Below are positions 42,700 through 52,018 of a DNA stretch of 64,000 bases, piece after piece; position 1 is the stretch's first letter, and each line of letters begins with the position of its first letter. The notes under the pieces were generated by a model, which was not told the origin of the DNA, did not search any database, and saw only the letters and a list, made by a program, of their open reading frames with translations. The translations under genes and the position numbers were made by a program. This DNA is from JAOZTV01 sp965371805 (GTDB lineage: Bacteria; Acidobacteriota; Aminicenantia; UBA2199): positions 1-64,000 of the forward strand of contig CBDUZW010000013.1 of assembly GCA_965371805.1 (NCBI GenBank), given 5' to 3'.

Positions 42700-42738
42700 A
42701 TTTTTTGTAAATAATAAATCGATCGTAATTTTCAAAAG

Positions 42739-42764
42739 AGAGACGCAGTTCCCTGCGTCTCTAC
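42739..42764 (-). repeat. REP-like element with GTAG and hairpin, type 2
   Basis: On the minus strand: GTAGAGACGCAG-GGAA-CTGCGTCTCT, a perfect 10-bp stem with a 4-base loop whose base overlaps the GTAG. It lies 40 bases from a second GTAG hairpin of different sequence. Both are in the same orientation between the chemoreceptor and cheW. Confidence 0.55.
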
Positions 42765-42812
42765 GTTCTTTATAAATCTTTCAACTTTATAACTTTCAAC
42801 TTTCAACTGTTT

Positions 42813-44831
42813 CTAAAATCTCTCAAAATCACTATCTTCATTGTCTGTGCCTGATCCCATATCAAGTTTCATTCCACCTGTTTGTGGTTTTAACTGCTTT
42901 GCAGGTTGAGAGTTAGAAGCTTTTGTGTGGGTTTGCACAGATCGGTTTTGCTGAGGAATTGTCTGTCTGTTTGATCTCTCATTTCCTAAATGAAAGAATG
43001 ATATTGATGATTGCAACTGCTGCGCCTGAGAGGATAATTGCTCTGAAGTAGATGCCATCTCTTCAGATGATCCTGCATTCTGCTGAACAACTTTGTCTAA
43101 CTCATTTATTGCTTTAACTATCTGCTCTGCTCCCTGATTCTGTTCTGTACTGGATGCAGTAATCTCCGATACTAGATCCGCAGTTTTACCTATATCAGGT
43201 ACAAGTGCATTTAACATTTCAACTGCATTCTCTGCAACTCCAAGGCTATTTTTTGCAAGTGTCGTGATCTCTTCAGCTGCATTCTGACTCCGCTCTGCAA
43301 GCTTTCTTACTTCTGATGCAACTACTGCAAAACCCTTTCCATGCTCTCCGGCTCTTGCAGCTTCAATAGCTGCATTTAAAGCAAGTAAATTAGTCTGCCT
43401 TGCTATCTCCTGAATTATATTTATCTTTTCTGCTATCTCTTTCATTGCAGTTGTTGCTTCAGTTACTGCTTCACCACTTTCTTTAGCATTTGACGATGCT
43501 TTAGCCGAAATACTTTCAGTTTGTTTTGCATTATCTGTATTCTGTTGAATATTTGCTCCCATCTCTTCCATTGATGAAGAGATCTCCTCTGCTGAAGAAG
43601 CCTGTTCAGTCGCTCCCTGTGATAATGACTGCGCTGATGCACTAAGCTCTTCACTGCCTGAGGCAACATTTTCTGAAGCAGACTGAATCTCTACAACTAT
43701 CCTTTTTAGATTCTCTGACATTTTCTTTAGAGACTTAGCAAGTTGGCCAACTTCATCTTCTTGATCGACATCCATATTAACTGTCAGATCACCTTCAGCC
43801 AGTGCATTTGCAAAATCTACACCCTTTTGTACCGGAATGGAAATGCTTCTCGAAATAATAACTGCAGCCAAAAGTCCGATAATTATTGCAAATATAGTTA
43901 TTATAATTGAAAATGATTTTGCAGAACTTTCAGCTTCAAGCATCTTCTCAAAAGCTGATGTATTAATTTTTTCCGAACCAAGCAATACCAAACGGAATTT
44001 TTTTTCTGAATCTTCCATTTTTTCTTTTTCACTTAATATCCCATTATGAAATTTTATACCTACCAACTCATATTCGTCTAAATATCCCAAAATTGTTGTA
44101 GCAGCTGATTCCAGTTCCGGGATTCCATTAACCAGTTTTTGCCATCGGACAGCTCCGGCTTTTGAAACTTTTAATTGCTTCTGGTATCCAAGCCATTGCG
44201 CATTCGCATTTGTAGCAACTAGATATACTGCATTTATTCGTAAGAGTAAAAATGGTGCAATAACATCTTCATTTAGAACCTTATTTATTTTTGCCCATTT
44301 ACCTAATAAATCAAAATTATTGTTTTTCTTAGATTCTGATATTTTTGGATTAATAACTTCACCTAATGCAGTATTAATTTTTCCTGTGATATTCCAACCT
44401 ATTTTAGACCAATCTGCAAAGCCTGAGTCTTTGTTTTTACGTGCTATAACAGCTTCTGCAAAACTTGCCCTATATTCATTAGTATTATTCTTTATACCAT
44501 TAAGCAATTCAATATCAGAATTATCCGTAAGCTTGGGTCTTAAATCTTCTATATGTGATTCCAGGATAGTCAAGCTATCTTTCATCTTTTCGACTGAATT
44601 TTTAGTCTCACTACCATAAAGATTAAATCCCCGTAATTGAAAATTCTTTCCCTGCCTGAAGGAGTGGAGCATTTCAGTTTTAATATCATTTACCTCCCCC
44701 CTGATTTCGACTTTTTCAGCAACAGAATTCATCCCACTGTTTGAGACAAAAGCGACTACTCCGGTAAGCAGTAAAACCAAACCAAAACCAATAATTAACT
44801 TTTTACTAACCTTTAAATTTTTAAATTTCAT
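42813..44831 (-). CDS. Methyl-accepting chemotaxis protein
   Basis: A 672-residue transmembrane chemoreceptor: first helix (KLIIGFGLVLLLTGVVAFVS) and a periplasmic helical ligand domain to about residue 305. The second helix (IIITIFAIIIGLLAAVIISR), HAMP and the long cytoplasmic coiled coil follow. The CheA/CheW-binding tip around residues 480-515 contains NLLALNAAIEAARAGEHGKG and VASEVRKLAERS. Gln/Glu-rich stretches on either side are likely methylation sites. The tail ends GGMKLDMGSG and DSDFERF, with no NWETF-type pentapeptide. It overlaps the CheY-like gene by 11 bases. Confidence 0.95.
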   Translation of the reverse strand: MKFKNLKVSKKLIIGFGLVLLLTGVVAFVSNSGMNSVAEKVEIRGEVNDIKTEMLHSFRQGKNFQLRGFNLYGSETKNSVEKMKDSLTILESHIEDLRPKLTDNSDIELLNGIKNNTNEYRASFAEAVIARKNKDSGFADWSKIGWNITGKINTALGEVINPKISESKKNNNFDLLGKWAKINKVLNEDVIAPFLLLRINAVYLVATNANAQWLGYQKQLKVSKAGAVRWQKLVNGIPELESAATTILGYLDEYELVGIKFHNGILSEKEKMEDSEKKFRLVLLGSEKINTSAFEKMLEAESSAKSFSIIITIFAIIIGLLAAVIISRSISIPVQKGVDFANALAEGDLTVNMDVDQEDEVGQLAKSLKKMSENLKRIVVEIQSASENVASGSEELSASAQSLSQGATEQASSAEEISSSMEEMGANIQQNTDNAKQTESISAKASSNAKESGEAVTEATTAMKEIAEKINIIQEIARQTNLLALNAAIEAARAGEHGKGFAVVASEVRKLAERSQNAAEEITTLAKNSLGVAENAVEMLNALVPDIGKTADLVSEITASSTEQNQGAEQIVKAINELDKVVQQNAGSSEEMASTSEQLSSQAQQLQSSISFFHLGNERSNRQTIPQQNRSVQTHTKASNSQPAKQLKPQTGGMKLDMGSGTDNEDSDFERF

Positions 44832-45267
44832 TGTTCTCCTCCTTTTGATTAATTTTTATTTTTACTTTATTTCCCGATATATTTTTATTGTATTCCTGCA
44901 AACATTGATTGACTTTATTTAGAAATTCTTTTATTGAAAATGGCTTCTCTAAAAAATCATAAACTTCATTTCTATATAGATCCTCCAAAATTGATTCATC
45001 AATGTATCCAGTAATAACCAGAAAATTTACTCTATATTTAGATAGCCTGGATGCTTCTATAAGCTGAAGACCTGACCATCCTGGCATATTAATATCAGTA
45101 ATTACAAGATCATAAACAAGTTTGTCATTTTTTGTACTTATAGCTTTCTTCAATCCTTCATCACCGTTTTCTGCCGTTGCAACAATAAATCCATCTCTTT
45201 TCAATGCAATAGAGAGAGAATTACTCAGAACATGATTATCTTCAATTAAGAGTAAGTGTTTATTCAT
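44821..45267 (-). CDS. CheY-like response regulator
   Basis: A 148-residue protein: one receiver domain with phospho-acceptor Asp58 (LVITDINMPGWSG), acidic pocket IEDN, Thr in VITGYI and Lys in FLEKPFS. A Lys/Glu-rich tail of about 25 residues follows. It is the first gene of the cheY-MCP-cheW operon, behind a sigma54 promoter, with AGGAGGG before the ATG. It could control a motor or a non-flagellar output; nothing in the window decides that. Confidence 0.9.
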   Translation of the reverse strand: MNKHLLLIEDNHVLSNSLSIALKRDGFIVATAENGDEGLKKAISTKNDKLVYDLVITDINMPGWSGLQLIEASRLSKYRVNFLVITGYIDESILEDLYRNEVYDFLEKPFSIKEFLNKVNQCLQEYNKNISGNKVKIKINQKEENNEI

Positions 45268-45296
45268 TCGCCCTCCTTTTCATTACACTGTTTTAC

Positions 45297-45313
45297 AGCA
45301 ATTAATATGCCAA
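45297..45313 (-). promoter_or_regulatory. Sigma54 (-24/-12) promoter of the cheY-MCP-cheW operon
   Basis: The minus strand reads TTGGCATATTAATTGCT. The GG (-24) and GC (-12) are exactly ten bases apart, the invariant sigma54 spacing. The predicted start is about 12 bases on, leaving a short leader with AGGAGGG before the ATG at 45267. An NtrC-type activator is encoded immediately upstream. Confidence 0.7.
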
Positions 45314-45434
45314 GCTTATTTTTATTAAAGTTTTACTATAACAAAATGGTTAAAAAGAGCCATATAAAGGCTTTTATAAATTGAGAAATAATTATTTTAC
45401 TTAGAAATATAAATGAAATTTGAAAAATGCATTA

Positions 45435-45542
45435 TGTCGAAAAAAACGACAATACTATTGGCTATATATTCAACACAACGGATATATAATGGTTTTTAAA
45501 TATTATTATTTAAATCGACAAAGTGTCGAAAAAAACGACACT
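45435..45542. promoter_or_regulatory. Paired palindromes, candidate enhancer sites for the NtrC-type activator
   Basis: TGTCG-AAAAAAA-CGACA (45435-45451) and AGTGTCG-AAAAAAA-CGACACT (45522-45542) share a core with seven A between the arms. Their centres are 89 bases apart and about 130 and 220 bases upstream of the sigma54 promoter, the usual range for bacterial enhancers. Confidence 0.6.
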
Positions 45543-45552
45543 ATTTGAGCTA

Positions 45553-46992
45553 TTATTTTATCTTTTTCAATATTGTGTGCCTATGGACCCCAAGTACTCT
45601 GGCTGCCTGGGTTACATTATTCTTGCTCCTCTTTAGAGCCTCATTTATAACTACTTCCTTCATTTCATCAATCGTAAAAAGCTTTGGATACCTGGATAAG
45701 TCTTTTGCAAAAGTTTCCAGTATATTTTTAGTATTTTCAATATTACCAGTTTGAAGGTTTGTTAATTTAATCGGTTCTATTTCCAGTTTTTTCAACAACC
45801 ATTCAGAGGAGATTTTACCTGACTTGTGATTACTGACAGCATCATATATCAAGGCACGTAACTCTCTGATATTGCCTGGAAAATCATATTTAGCCAGATA
45901 TCCCAAAGCTTCATTTGAAAAAACACATTTTTCTTTGTTCAACTCTTTTACAGCATTATCTAAGAAATACTTCACCAAAAGTGCAAGATCATCCAATCGC
46001 TCCCGGAGAGGTGGAATTTGAATATGGTGAGTTCGTAAACGATAATAGAGGTCATTCCTGAATTCATTTGTATTTATCATTTCACCTAGTTTACGGTTTG
46101 TTGTACATACAATTCTACAATCACTTCTTTTAATCTTATCACTGCCCAATGGAAAATATTCTTTTTCCTGCAATAGCCTTAATAGTTTTATCTGTGAGGC
46201 TATACTTAGATCTCCAATCTCATCAAGACATAGTGTGCCGGACTTGGCTTCTTCAATAAGACCTGCCCGTTGAGAATGAGCATCAGTAAAAGCTCCTTTT
46301 AAATGGCCGAAAAGGGTATCACTGAAGATTGAATCATCAAGTCCTGCAACATTTACAGATACAAATTTACCTTCTCTTCCACTTAATTTATGTATTGCCT
46401 TTGCAAACAGTTCTTTACCAACTCCTGTTTCCCCTATTATCAGCACAGGTTCCATCGAAGAGGCAATTGCCTCCATATAGCAAAATTGAGAGATCATTAA
46501 ATCGTTCTCTGTAATTATTTCAGAAAAGGCTTCCGGATTTTCAGGTGCTGAGGATAAGAACTTTTCACTTAGTATTTTATGTTCCTTTTGTAATTTACGA
46601 ACTTCCAGTAAACGCTTGACACTTGTAATAAAACGGTTTTTTTCAACCGGTTTTACCATAAAATCCTTCGCACCTAATTTTAGACATTCAACTGCAGTAT
46701 CAACTTCATTAATAGCAGTGATAACAATTACAGGAATATCAGGATATTTCTCTCCTATCAAAGGGAGTAACTCTTTGCCTGAAATTTCCGGCATCATAAG
46801 GTCTAAAACCAATAGATCAACCAGGTTTTTCTCTAAAAGATCCATAACTTCACTGCTTTTTACAGAGGTGATTACCCTGTTAATACCAGCAGTATTTAGA
46901 CCTATTCTATAGCTGTTTAATACATTTTGTTCATCATCAACAAGTAAAACAAAACCTGCATTTAAATTTTGATTGTTCATATTCATATCCAT
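45553..46992 (-). CDS. NtrC-family sigma54-dependent response regulator
   Basis: A 479-residue activator: receiver domain (Asp64 in LVLDLMMPE), AAA+ domain (Walker A GETGVGKELFAK, Walker B LCLDEIGDLS, then LRTHHIQIPPLRERLDDL) and a C-terminal Fis-type helix-turn-helix (NNVTQAARVLGVHRHTILKK). The sigma54-contacting loop reads GAFTDA instead of GAFTGA, a rarer variant. It directly follows its kinase gene and its product probably binds the paired palindromes just downstream. Confidence 0.95.
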   Translation of the reverse strand: MDMNMNNQNLNAGFVLLVDDEQNVLNSYRIGLNTAGINRVITSVKSSEVMDLLEKNLVDLLVLDLMMPEISGKELLPLIGEKYPDIPVIVITAINEVDTAVECLKLGAKDFMVKPVEKNRFITSVKRLLEVRKLQKEHKILSEKFLSSAPENPEAFSEIITENDLMISQFCYMEAIASSMEPVLIIGETGVGKELFAKAIHKLSGREGKFVSVNVAGLDDSIFSDTLFGHLKGAFTDAHSQRAGLIEEAKSGTLCLDEIGDLSIASQIKLLRLLQEKEYFPLGSDKIKRSDCRIVCTTNRKLGEMINTNEFRNDLYYRLRTHHIQIPPLRERLDDLALLVKYFLDNAVKELNKEKCVFSNEALGYLAKYDFPGNIRELRALIYDAVSNHKSGKISSEWLLKKLEIEPIKLTNLQTGNIENTKNILETFAKDLSRYPKLFTIDEMKEVVINEALKRSKNNVTQAARVLGVHRHTILKKIK

Positions 46993-49434
46993 TTAAACAG
47001 TACCGGATTCAATTGGTAGGACCATAGTAAAAACTGAGCCTTCACCCACTGTTGACCTTATATCTATCCTGCCTCCATGATTTTTCATAATTCCACTGGA
47101 AACGGACAATCCCAATCCTGTCCCTCCTGAATCCCTTTTAGTTGTAAAAAAAGGATCAGTAATAAAACTTATTTTTTCTTCTGGTATTCCACAGCCCTGG
47201 TCTTTAACCATGACCAGTACCTCATTCTTTAATTTGTCCACTTTCACATCTACCTCAATGTATTGAGATTTTTTATCCAGCGCCTCACATGCATTGGAAA
47301 TAAGATTTATCACCACCTGAAGAAGTCTCTGAAAATTACCTTTCAATGATATATTTTCTTCTAGATAGTTTATTGAAAAATGAATTGTAGATTTACGGAT
47401 ATGATTATCCAGCAATTTGGCTGCAGATTTAACTACTTCATTAATATTTAGAGATACACGCTCATTAACGGGGCTTGGACGGGCAAAATTTTTAAGATCC
47501 CTGACAATTTTTTTTATCTGATCTGAACTTTGAATAATTCCGTCAAAAAGATCTTCTGCGGACTCTTTTATCTGTGTATACTCCAATCCACCAAGAGTGA
47601 ACTGACCCGATTTCAGGTATTGTTGTTCCAGTATAGGCCATGTATCATCAAAAATGTCTTTAAGAATTGGCGCATTAAAACCAATTGCATTATTAGGATT
47701 ATTTATCTCATGAGCGACTCCGGAAACGAGTGTGCCCAATGAGACCATTTTGTCTGCCTGCATTAGCTGCAGCTGGTACTCTTTTTCTTTTTTTTCGCTT
47801 TCTTTAATTTTTGACAAATCTCTTATGGCGGATAAACGGCATTTCATACCTTTGTAATCTACATCTCTAGACGTTATTTCAACATCTACAAAGGAACCAT
47901 TTTTATGCAGGGATTTTAATTCATAGGTTCCCTGAAATTTAATTGCCATATTCTTTGCAATTAATTTATGGTGATCTTGAGATATAAAATCCAGCACCAT
48001 CTCGCCCAATACATCATCAGGATGATACCCAGATATTTCTAAAAAACGGTTATTGCAGTCTAAAACACGACCATTCTTCGTAATCATAACACCTTCCTGT
48101 GACGCTTCCGACAATATTTTGAATCTTTGTTCACTATGGAAAAGCGAGTTTTTGGATTTATTAATTTCTGCAATCATTGAATTCATTGAGCTCCCAAGTA
48201 ATCTTATCTCCTTTGGCCCTTTTTCAGGAATATCATCAATAGGTATTCCAAATTCATCTGTCTTTTTTATTAAACTAATAAGTCTATTTAATGGGTTAAT
48301 AATATTTTTTGAGACAATAAAAGAAATTATTAAGGCAATTATGATGAAAATAATGGAAAAAGCAATTATTGCATTTATGATAATTGATATTCTCTCTTCA
48401 CTTTCTTTAACATAAACTGAAGAACCAATATACCACCCAAGTGGCTTAAAACCCGTGATATAAACTTTTTTAAGAAAACGATATTCTCCTTCAAATCCAG
48501 GTTTGTCCCAAAGATATTTCATCGTCGGCTCAGAACTTAATGCAGTCTGTTTAAATTCTGCTAGAAGTTTACCTCCAGTTGTTGGATTTATAGCATTAGT
48601 CATATCGGTATTCTTAAGATTTGGATGTACAAGCATACGATACTTATTATCAAAAATAAAAAAATATCCGCTTTCTCCTATCCTCTGTTTTAGGATCGTT
48701 TTATTCAAATCAATTAATACGGCATTAATACGATCCTGTACATCCTTCTCTATATCATCTATATAAACACCGGATCCAATGACCCAGCCCCAGGGTTTAA
48801 AAATTTTTACATAAGAAATTTTTGGCTGTAGTTGTGTTAATCCTTCTGGAATAGGCTTTGGCCAATTATAATCAACAAAACCTTCATCTTTTTTTAAACA
48901 GACATCAACAGATGCTTTGAATAAATTTACATTCTTTCCTAAAGCACAATTAAACAGTGGGTCATTAAGTATCTGTCCATCTAAATTTGGAATTGTCGGA
49001 TGCATTATCATTCTGGGGTAAGGGCGAAAAGTATTATTTATCCAAAAATATCCAACTCCATCATCATAACGGAGGTTTTTTAGGTGATCAAGTGCTCTTT
49101 TTTTTGCTGCATCTTCAGATATTTTGTTTTTTTTGAATTCCTGATACATATTGGTGATTATTGAAAAAGCAATTGTTGTATTATTTTTTAACTCAATCTT
49201 TCTACGGGAAAGCATTGCAGATTTGTGAAATATTATGCTGTTATATTCTGATTCAACATGGTTGCGGGTCGCTTCCAATAAGCCGAGAGCAGTACTTTCA
49301 AGATTATTTTGTACTACTTGTTTTGTCTTCTGACTGAAAAACACAGTCACTATTATAATTGAACATAATACAAGACCTGTAACAGAGAGTATTATTCTTG
49401 ATTTCAGTGAACTAAAAACCATTCCATTCTCCAA
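46993..49434 (-). CDS. Cache-domain sensor histidine kinase
   Basis: An 813-residue membrane kinase, the likely partner of the adjacent NtrC-type regulator (no gap between the genes). Two transmembrane helices (about 12-30 and 355-380) flank a periplasmic part with two Cache modules: DGVGYFWINNTFRPYPRMIM and GESGYFFIFDNKYRMLVHPN, each followed by a WGW-like GSGVYIDD or GSSVYVKE motif. HAMP, a PAS domain (about 440-560) and the phospho-acceptor His near 575 (VSGVAHEINNPNNAIG) follow. The ATPase part has DQGCGIPEEKI and GGTGLGLSVS. Cache domains bind small carboxylates or amino acids. GGAG precedes the ATG. Confidence 0.95.
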   Translation of the reverse strand: MENGMVFSSLKSRIILSVTGLVLCSIIIVTVFFSQKTKQVVQNNLESTALGLLEATRNHVESEYNSIIFHKSAMLSRRKIELKNNTTIAFSIITNMYQEFKKNKISEDAAKKRALDHLKNLRYDDGVGYFWINNTFRPYPRMIMHPTIPNLDGQILNDPLFNCALGKNVNLFKASVDVCLKKDEGFVDYNWPKPIPEGLTQLQPKISYVKIFKPWGWVIGSGVYIDDIEKDVQDRINAVLIDLNKTILKQRIGESGYFFIFDNKYRMLVHPNLKNTDMTNAINPTTGGKLLAEFKQTALSSEPTMKYLWDKPGFEGEYRFLKKVYITGFKPLGWYIGSSVYVKESEERISIIINAIIAFSIIFIIIALIISFIVSKNIINPLNRLISLIKKTDEFGIPIDDIPEKGPKEIRLLGSSMNSMIAEINKSKNSLFHSEQRFKILSEASQEGVMITKNGRVLDCNNRFLEISGYHPDDVLGEMVLDFISQDHHKLIAKNMAIKFQGTYELKSLHKNGSFVDVEITSRDVDYKGMKCRLSAIRDLSKIKESEKKEKEYQLQLMQADKMVSLGTLVSGVAHEINNPNNAIGFNAPILKDIFDDTWPILEQQYLKSGQFTLGGLEYTQIKESAEDLFDGIIQSSDQIKKIVRDLKNFARPSPVNERVSLNINEVVKSAAKLLDNHIRKSTIHFSINYLEENISLKGNFQRLLQVVINLISNACEALDKKSQYIEVDVKVDKLKNEVLVMVKDQGCGIPEEKISFITDPFFTTKRDSGGTGLGLSVSSGIMKNHGGRIDIRSTVGEGSVFTMVLPIESGTV

Positions 49435-49624
49435 ATTTTAATTCAAACAATAAGAGGATAAACATTTTCAAAATCACCCATAATAAAAGTTATCATAACA
49501 GGATTTTTATTGCAAATTTGTCTTTGTAAACATTTTTTATGTCATGCAATTTTACTATAAGTAACACTTTATTTAAAAATTTGTGTTTTTAAGAGATAAG
49601 GCATTATTTTAGGAGGAGACAATT

Positions 49625-51919
49625 ATGAAGCAAAAGTTTATCATTATACTTTTTACTATTCTACTAATTATAGGTTCTGTAAATATTTATTCAAATGGTA
49701 CAGACCGTTTTGGAACTATTAAAGGTAGAATTATTGACAAAGACACAAGAAATTCGGTTCCAGGAGCTACTTTAAGATTAAAAGGAGATAACAAAATAAT
49801 ACTTTCCGGTATAAATGGAGAATTTATTTTTCCAAAAGTAAGAGTGGGAACTCACTCCATTTTAATTAATCTTGAAGGAATCATTTCATTGGTAAAGACA
49901 GATATTATTGTAAAATCAAGAAAAACGACATTTTTATATATAGAATATTTATTAAAACCAAATATAATTCAAGAAAATATTACCGTTGAAGCAGAGTATT
50001 TTACACCTTCCAGAATAAATAAAACCAGCTCAACAAATTTTTCAGCTGAAGAAATAAGAAGAGCTCCCGGGTCTGCCGGAGATGTCAGTAGGGTCATATA
50101 TCAACTGCCGTCTATTGCAAAAGTAAATGACCAGGTGAATTCATTGATAGTAAGGGGGGGGAATCCTTTTGAAAATGTCTTTTTTTTAGATAATATTGAG
50201 ATAAGTAATATAAACCATTTTCCAACTCCTGGATCATCTGGTGGACCAATAAGCTTACTCAATATGGAGATGATTGATGATGTTGACTTTCATGCCGGTG
50301 GATTTTCTTCAATATATGGGGATAAACTTTCTGCAATAATGGATATAAATTATAGAGAGGGCAACCGTGACGAATTTGAAACTCAAATAGATTTTAATAT
50401 GGCGGGGTTTGGTTTATTAAGTGAAGGACCCTTAACTAAAAAAGGGTCATGGATATTATCAGTAAGAAAAAGTTTTCTTGAATTACTCACAGCAGCAATA
50501 GGGACCTCAGTGCCACCAACTTATGGTGATATTCAAAGTAAAATTGTATTTGATATTACTCCCAGAAATAAAATTTCATTTTTAGGAATCCTTGGTTTAG
50601 ATAAATTTAACACCAGTGCAGAAGAATCTAAGGAGGAAGGGAGATCAGATTATATGCAATTTAAAAGTTCCGAATATACAGTTGGAATAAATTGGCTCTC
50701 CCTATGGAGCAATAGGGGTTATTCAGAAACCTCTCTCTCATTATCACGCACCAAATTTACGGGTAAATTTTTCAAAACGAAGAAGGAAACTCTTTTTTTT
50801 GATAATGACTCAGTTGATGAATCTCTGACACTTAGAAATGTAAATAATTATTCTTTTAATTACGCAAATAAAATTCAATTTGGATTTGACTTAAAAAATA
50901 TAAAAACAATATATAAGTATTCAATTGCTGCCGATATAAATCCAGTTGGAGATTATATCCCTGCTATATCCCTTGATTCGGATATTACTGCTCAAAAATA
51001 CAGTTCTTTTATTAATTATAGTTTAAAACTTTTTTCAAAACTTGAGTTAAATCTTGGTATTAGAGGAGATTATTTTTCATATACAGATAAAATTATTGTC
51101 TCTCCAAGATTCTCTTTTAGTTTTGATCTATCAAATAGAACAAAATTAATTGGTTCAACTGGTATTTATTACCAGAATCTCCCCTTAATTCTATTATATC
51201 AGGATGTAAAATTTAAAGAACTTGAATCACCAAAGGCTATACATTTTGTGTTGGGCTTAGAGCAACTTCTCTCAAAGAACACTAAACTTACTATTGAATT
51301 ATTTAGTAAGGATTATAAAAACCTGCCTGTTAATCCACTACAACCTGATCTATTTATGTTTGATAATTTACGGGGCGGATTTACAGGGCATTCTGAACTG
51401 AATGATTCTGGAAAAGCCAGATCATACGGGGTTGAATTTACTATCCAGAAAAAATTAAGGAATAAACTTTATGGAATGATCTCAGGATCATATTCAAGGT
51501 CACAATATAGGGATATAGATGATAGATGGAAAAATAGAATATCTGATAATAGATTTATTTTTTCAGTTGAAGGAGGCTACAAACCTAATAAAAAAATGGA
51601 ATTCAGTTTGAGATGGATCTATGCAGGTGGGATCCCCTATACCCCATTTGATATTAACTTATCAACTATAAAAAATGTAGGAATTCTTGACAAAACACAA
51701 ATTAACGAACTTAGAATGCCTTCATATCAATCTTTGAATTTAAGATTTGATAAGAGATACTATTATAAAAAGGCAAATCTAACATTTTTTGTCAGTATCT
51801 GGAATGCATATAATAGAAAAAATATAGCTGAGTATTATTGGGATTACACAAAAAATATGCCTGCAAAAGAGCTTCAGTGGAGTATGCTTCCCGTTGCAGG
51901 TTTTGAGTTAGAGTTTTGA
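49625..51919 (+). CDS. TonB-dependent receptor with carboxypeptidase-regulatory domain
   Basis: A 764-residue outer-membrane receptor: signal peptide, an N-terminal CarboxypepD_reg-like domain (about 30-110: GRIIDKDTRNSVPGATLRLK, SGINGEFIFPKV). A plug follows (about 125-245: INQLPSIAKVNDQVNSLIVRGG-type segment, then NVFFLDNIEISN). The rest is a beta barrel ending in Phe (AGFELEF), as outer-membrane barrels do. No SusD-like partner follows. TAGGAGG precedes the ATG. The cargo is unknown. Confidence 0.92.
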   Translation: MKQKFIIILFTILLIIGSVNIYSNGTDRFGTIKGRIIDKDTRNSVPGATLRLKGDNKIILSGINGEFIFPKVRVGTHSILINLEGIISLVKTDIIVKSRKTTFLYIEYLLKPNIIQENITVEAEYFTPSRINKTSSTNFSAEEIRRAPGSAGDVSRVIYQLPSIAKVNDQVNSLIVRGGNPFENVFFLDNIEISNINHFPTPGSSGGPISLLNMEMIDDVDFHAGGFSSIYGDKLSAIMDINYREGNRDEFETQIDFNMAGFGLLSEGPLTKKGSWILSVRKSFLELLTAAIGTSVPPTYGDIQSKIVFDITPRNKISFLGILGLDKFNTSAEESKEEGRSDYMQFKSSEYTVGINWLSLWSNRGYSETSLSLSRTKFTGKFFKTKKETLFFDNDSVDESLTLRNVNNYSFNYANKIQFGFDLKNIKTIYKYSIAADINPVGDYIPAISLDSDITAQKYSSFINYSLKLFSKLELNLGIRGDYFSYTDKIIVSPRFSFSFDLSNRTKLIGSTGIYYQNLPLILLYQDVKFKELESPKAIHFVLGLEQLLSKNTKLTIELFSKDYKNLPVNPLQPDLFMFDNLRGGFTGHSELNDSGKARSYGVEFTIQKKLRNKLYGMISGSYSRSQYRDIDDRWKNRISDNRFIFSVEGGYKPNKKMEFSLRWIYAGGIPYTPFDINLSTIKNVGILDKTQINELRMPSYQSLNLRFDKRYYYKKANLTFFVSIWNAYNRKNIAEYYWDYTKNMPAKELQWSMLPVAGFELEF

Positions 51920-51935
51920 GAATTTTTTTTAAAAG

Positions 51936-51964
51936 TTGACAATTTTTTTTTTAACTCATACAAT
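51936..51964 (+). promoter_or_regulatory. Promoter of acs
   Basis: TTGACA (51936-51941), a 17-base spacer and TACAAT (51959-51964) precede a leader of about 50 bases with AAGGAG. Confidence 0.65.
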
Positions 51965-52018
51965 TTATCTTAAACGTTAATTATTAACTAAATCTATTTT
52001 GAAAAGAAGGAGTTAGAA

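Noticed and set aside
42159..42710. 183-codon plus-strand frame opposite cheW
   Set aside because: Antisense to a certain cheW; its Ser/Ile/Phe-rich sequence has no SD and no family resemblance.
42778..42810. CTTTCAA-type tandem heptamers before the chemoreceptor stop
   Set aside because: Only three to four imperfect copies in AT-rich DNA; too short and simple to call a functional repeat.
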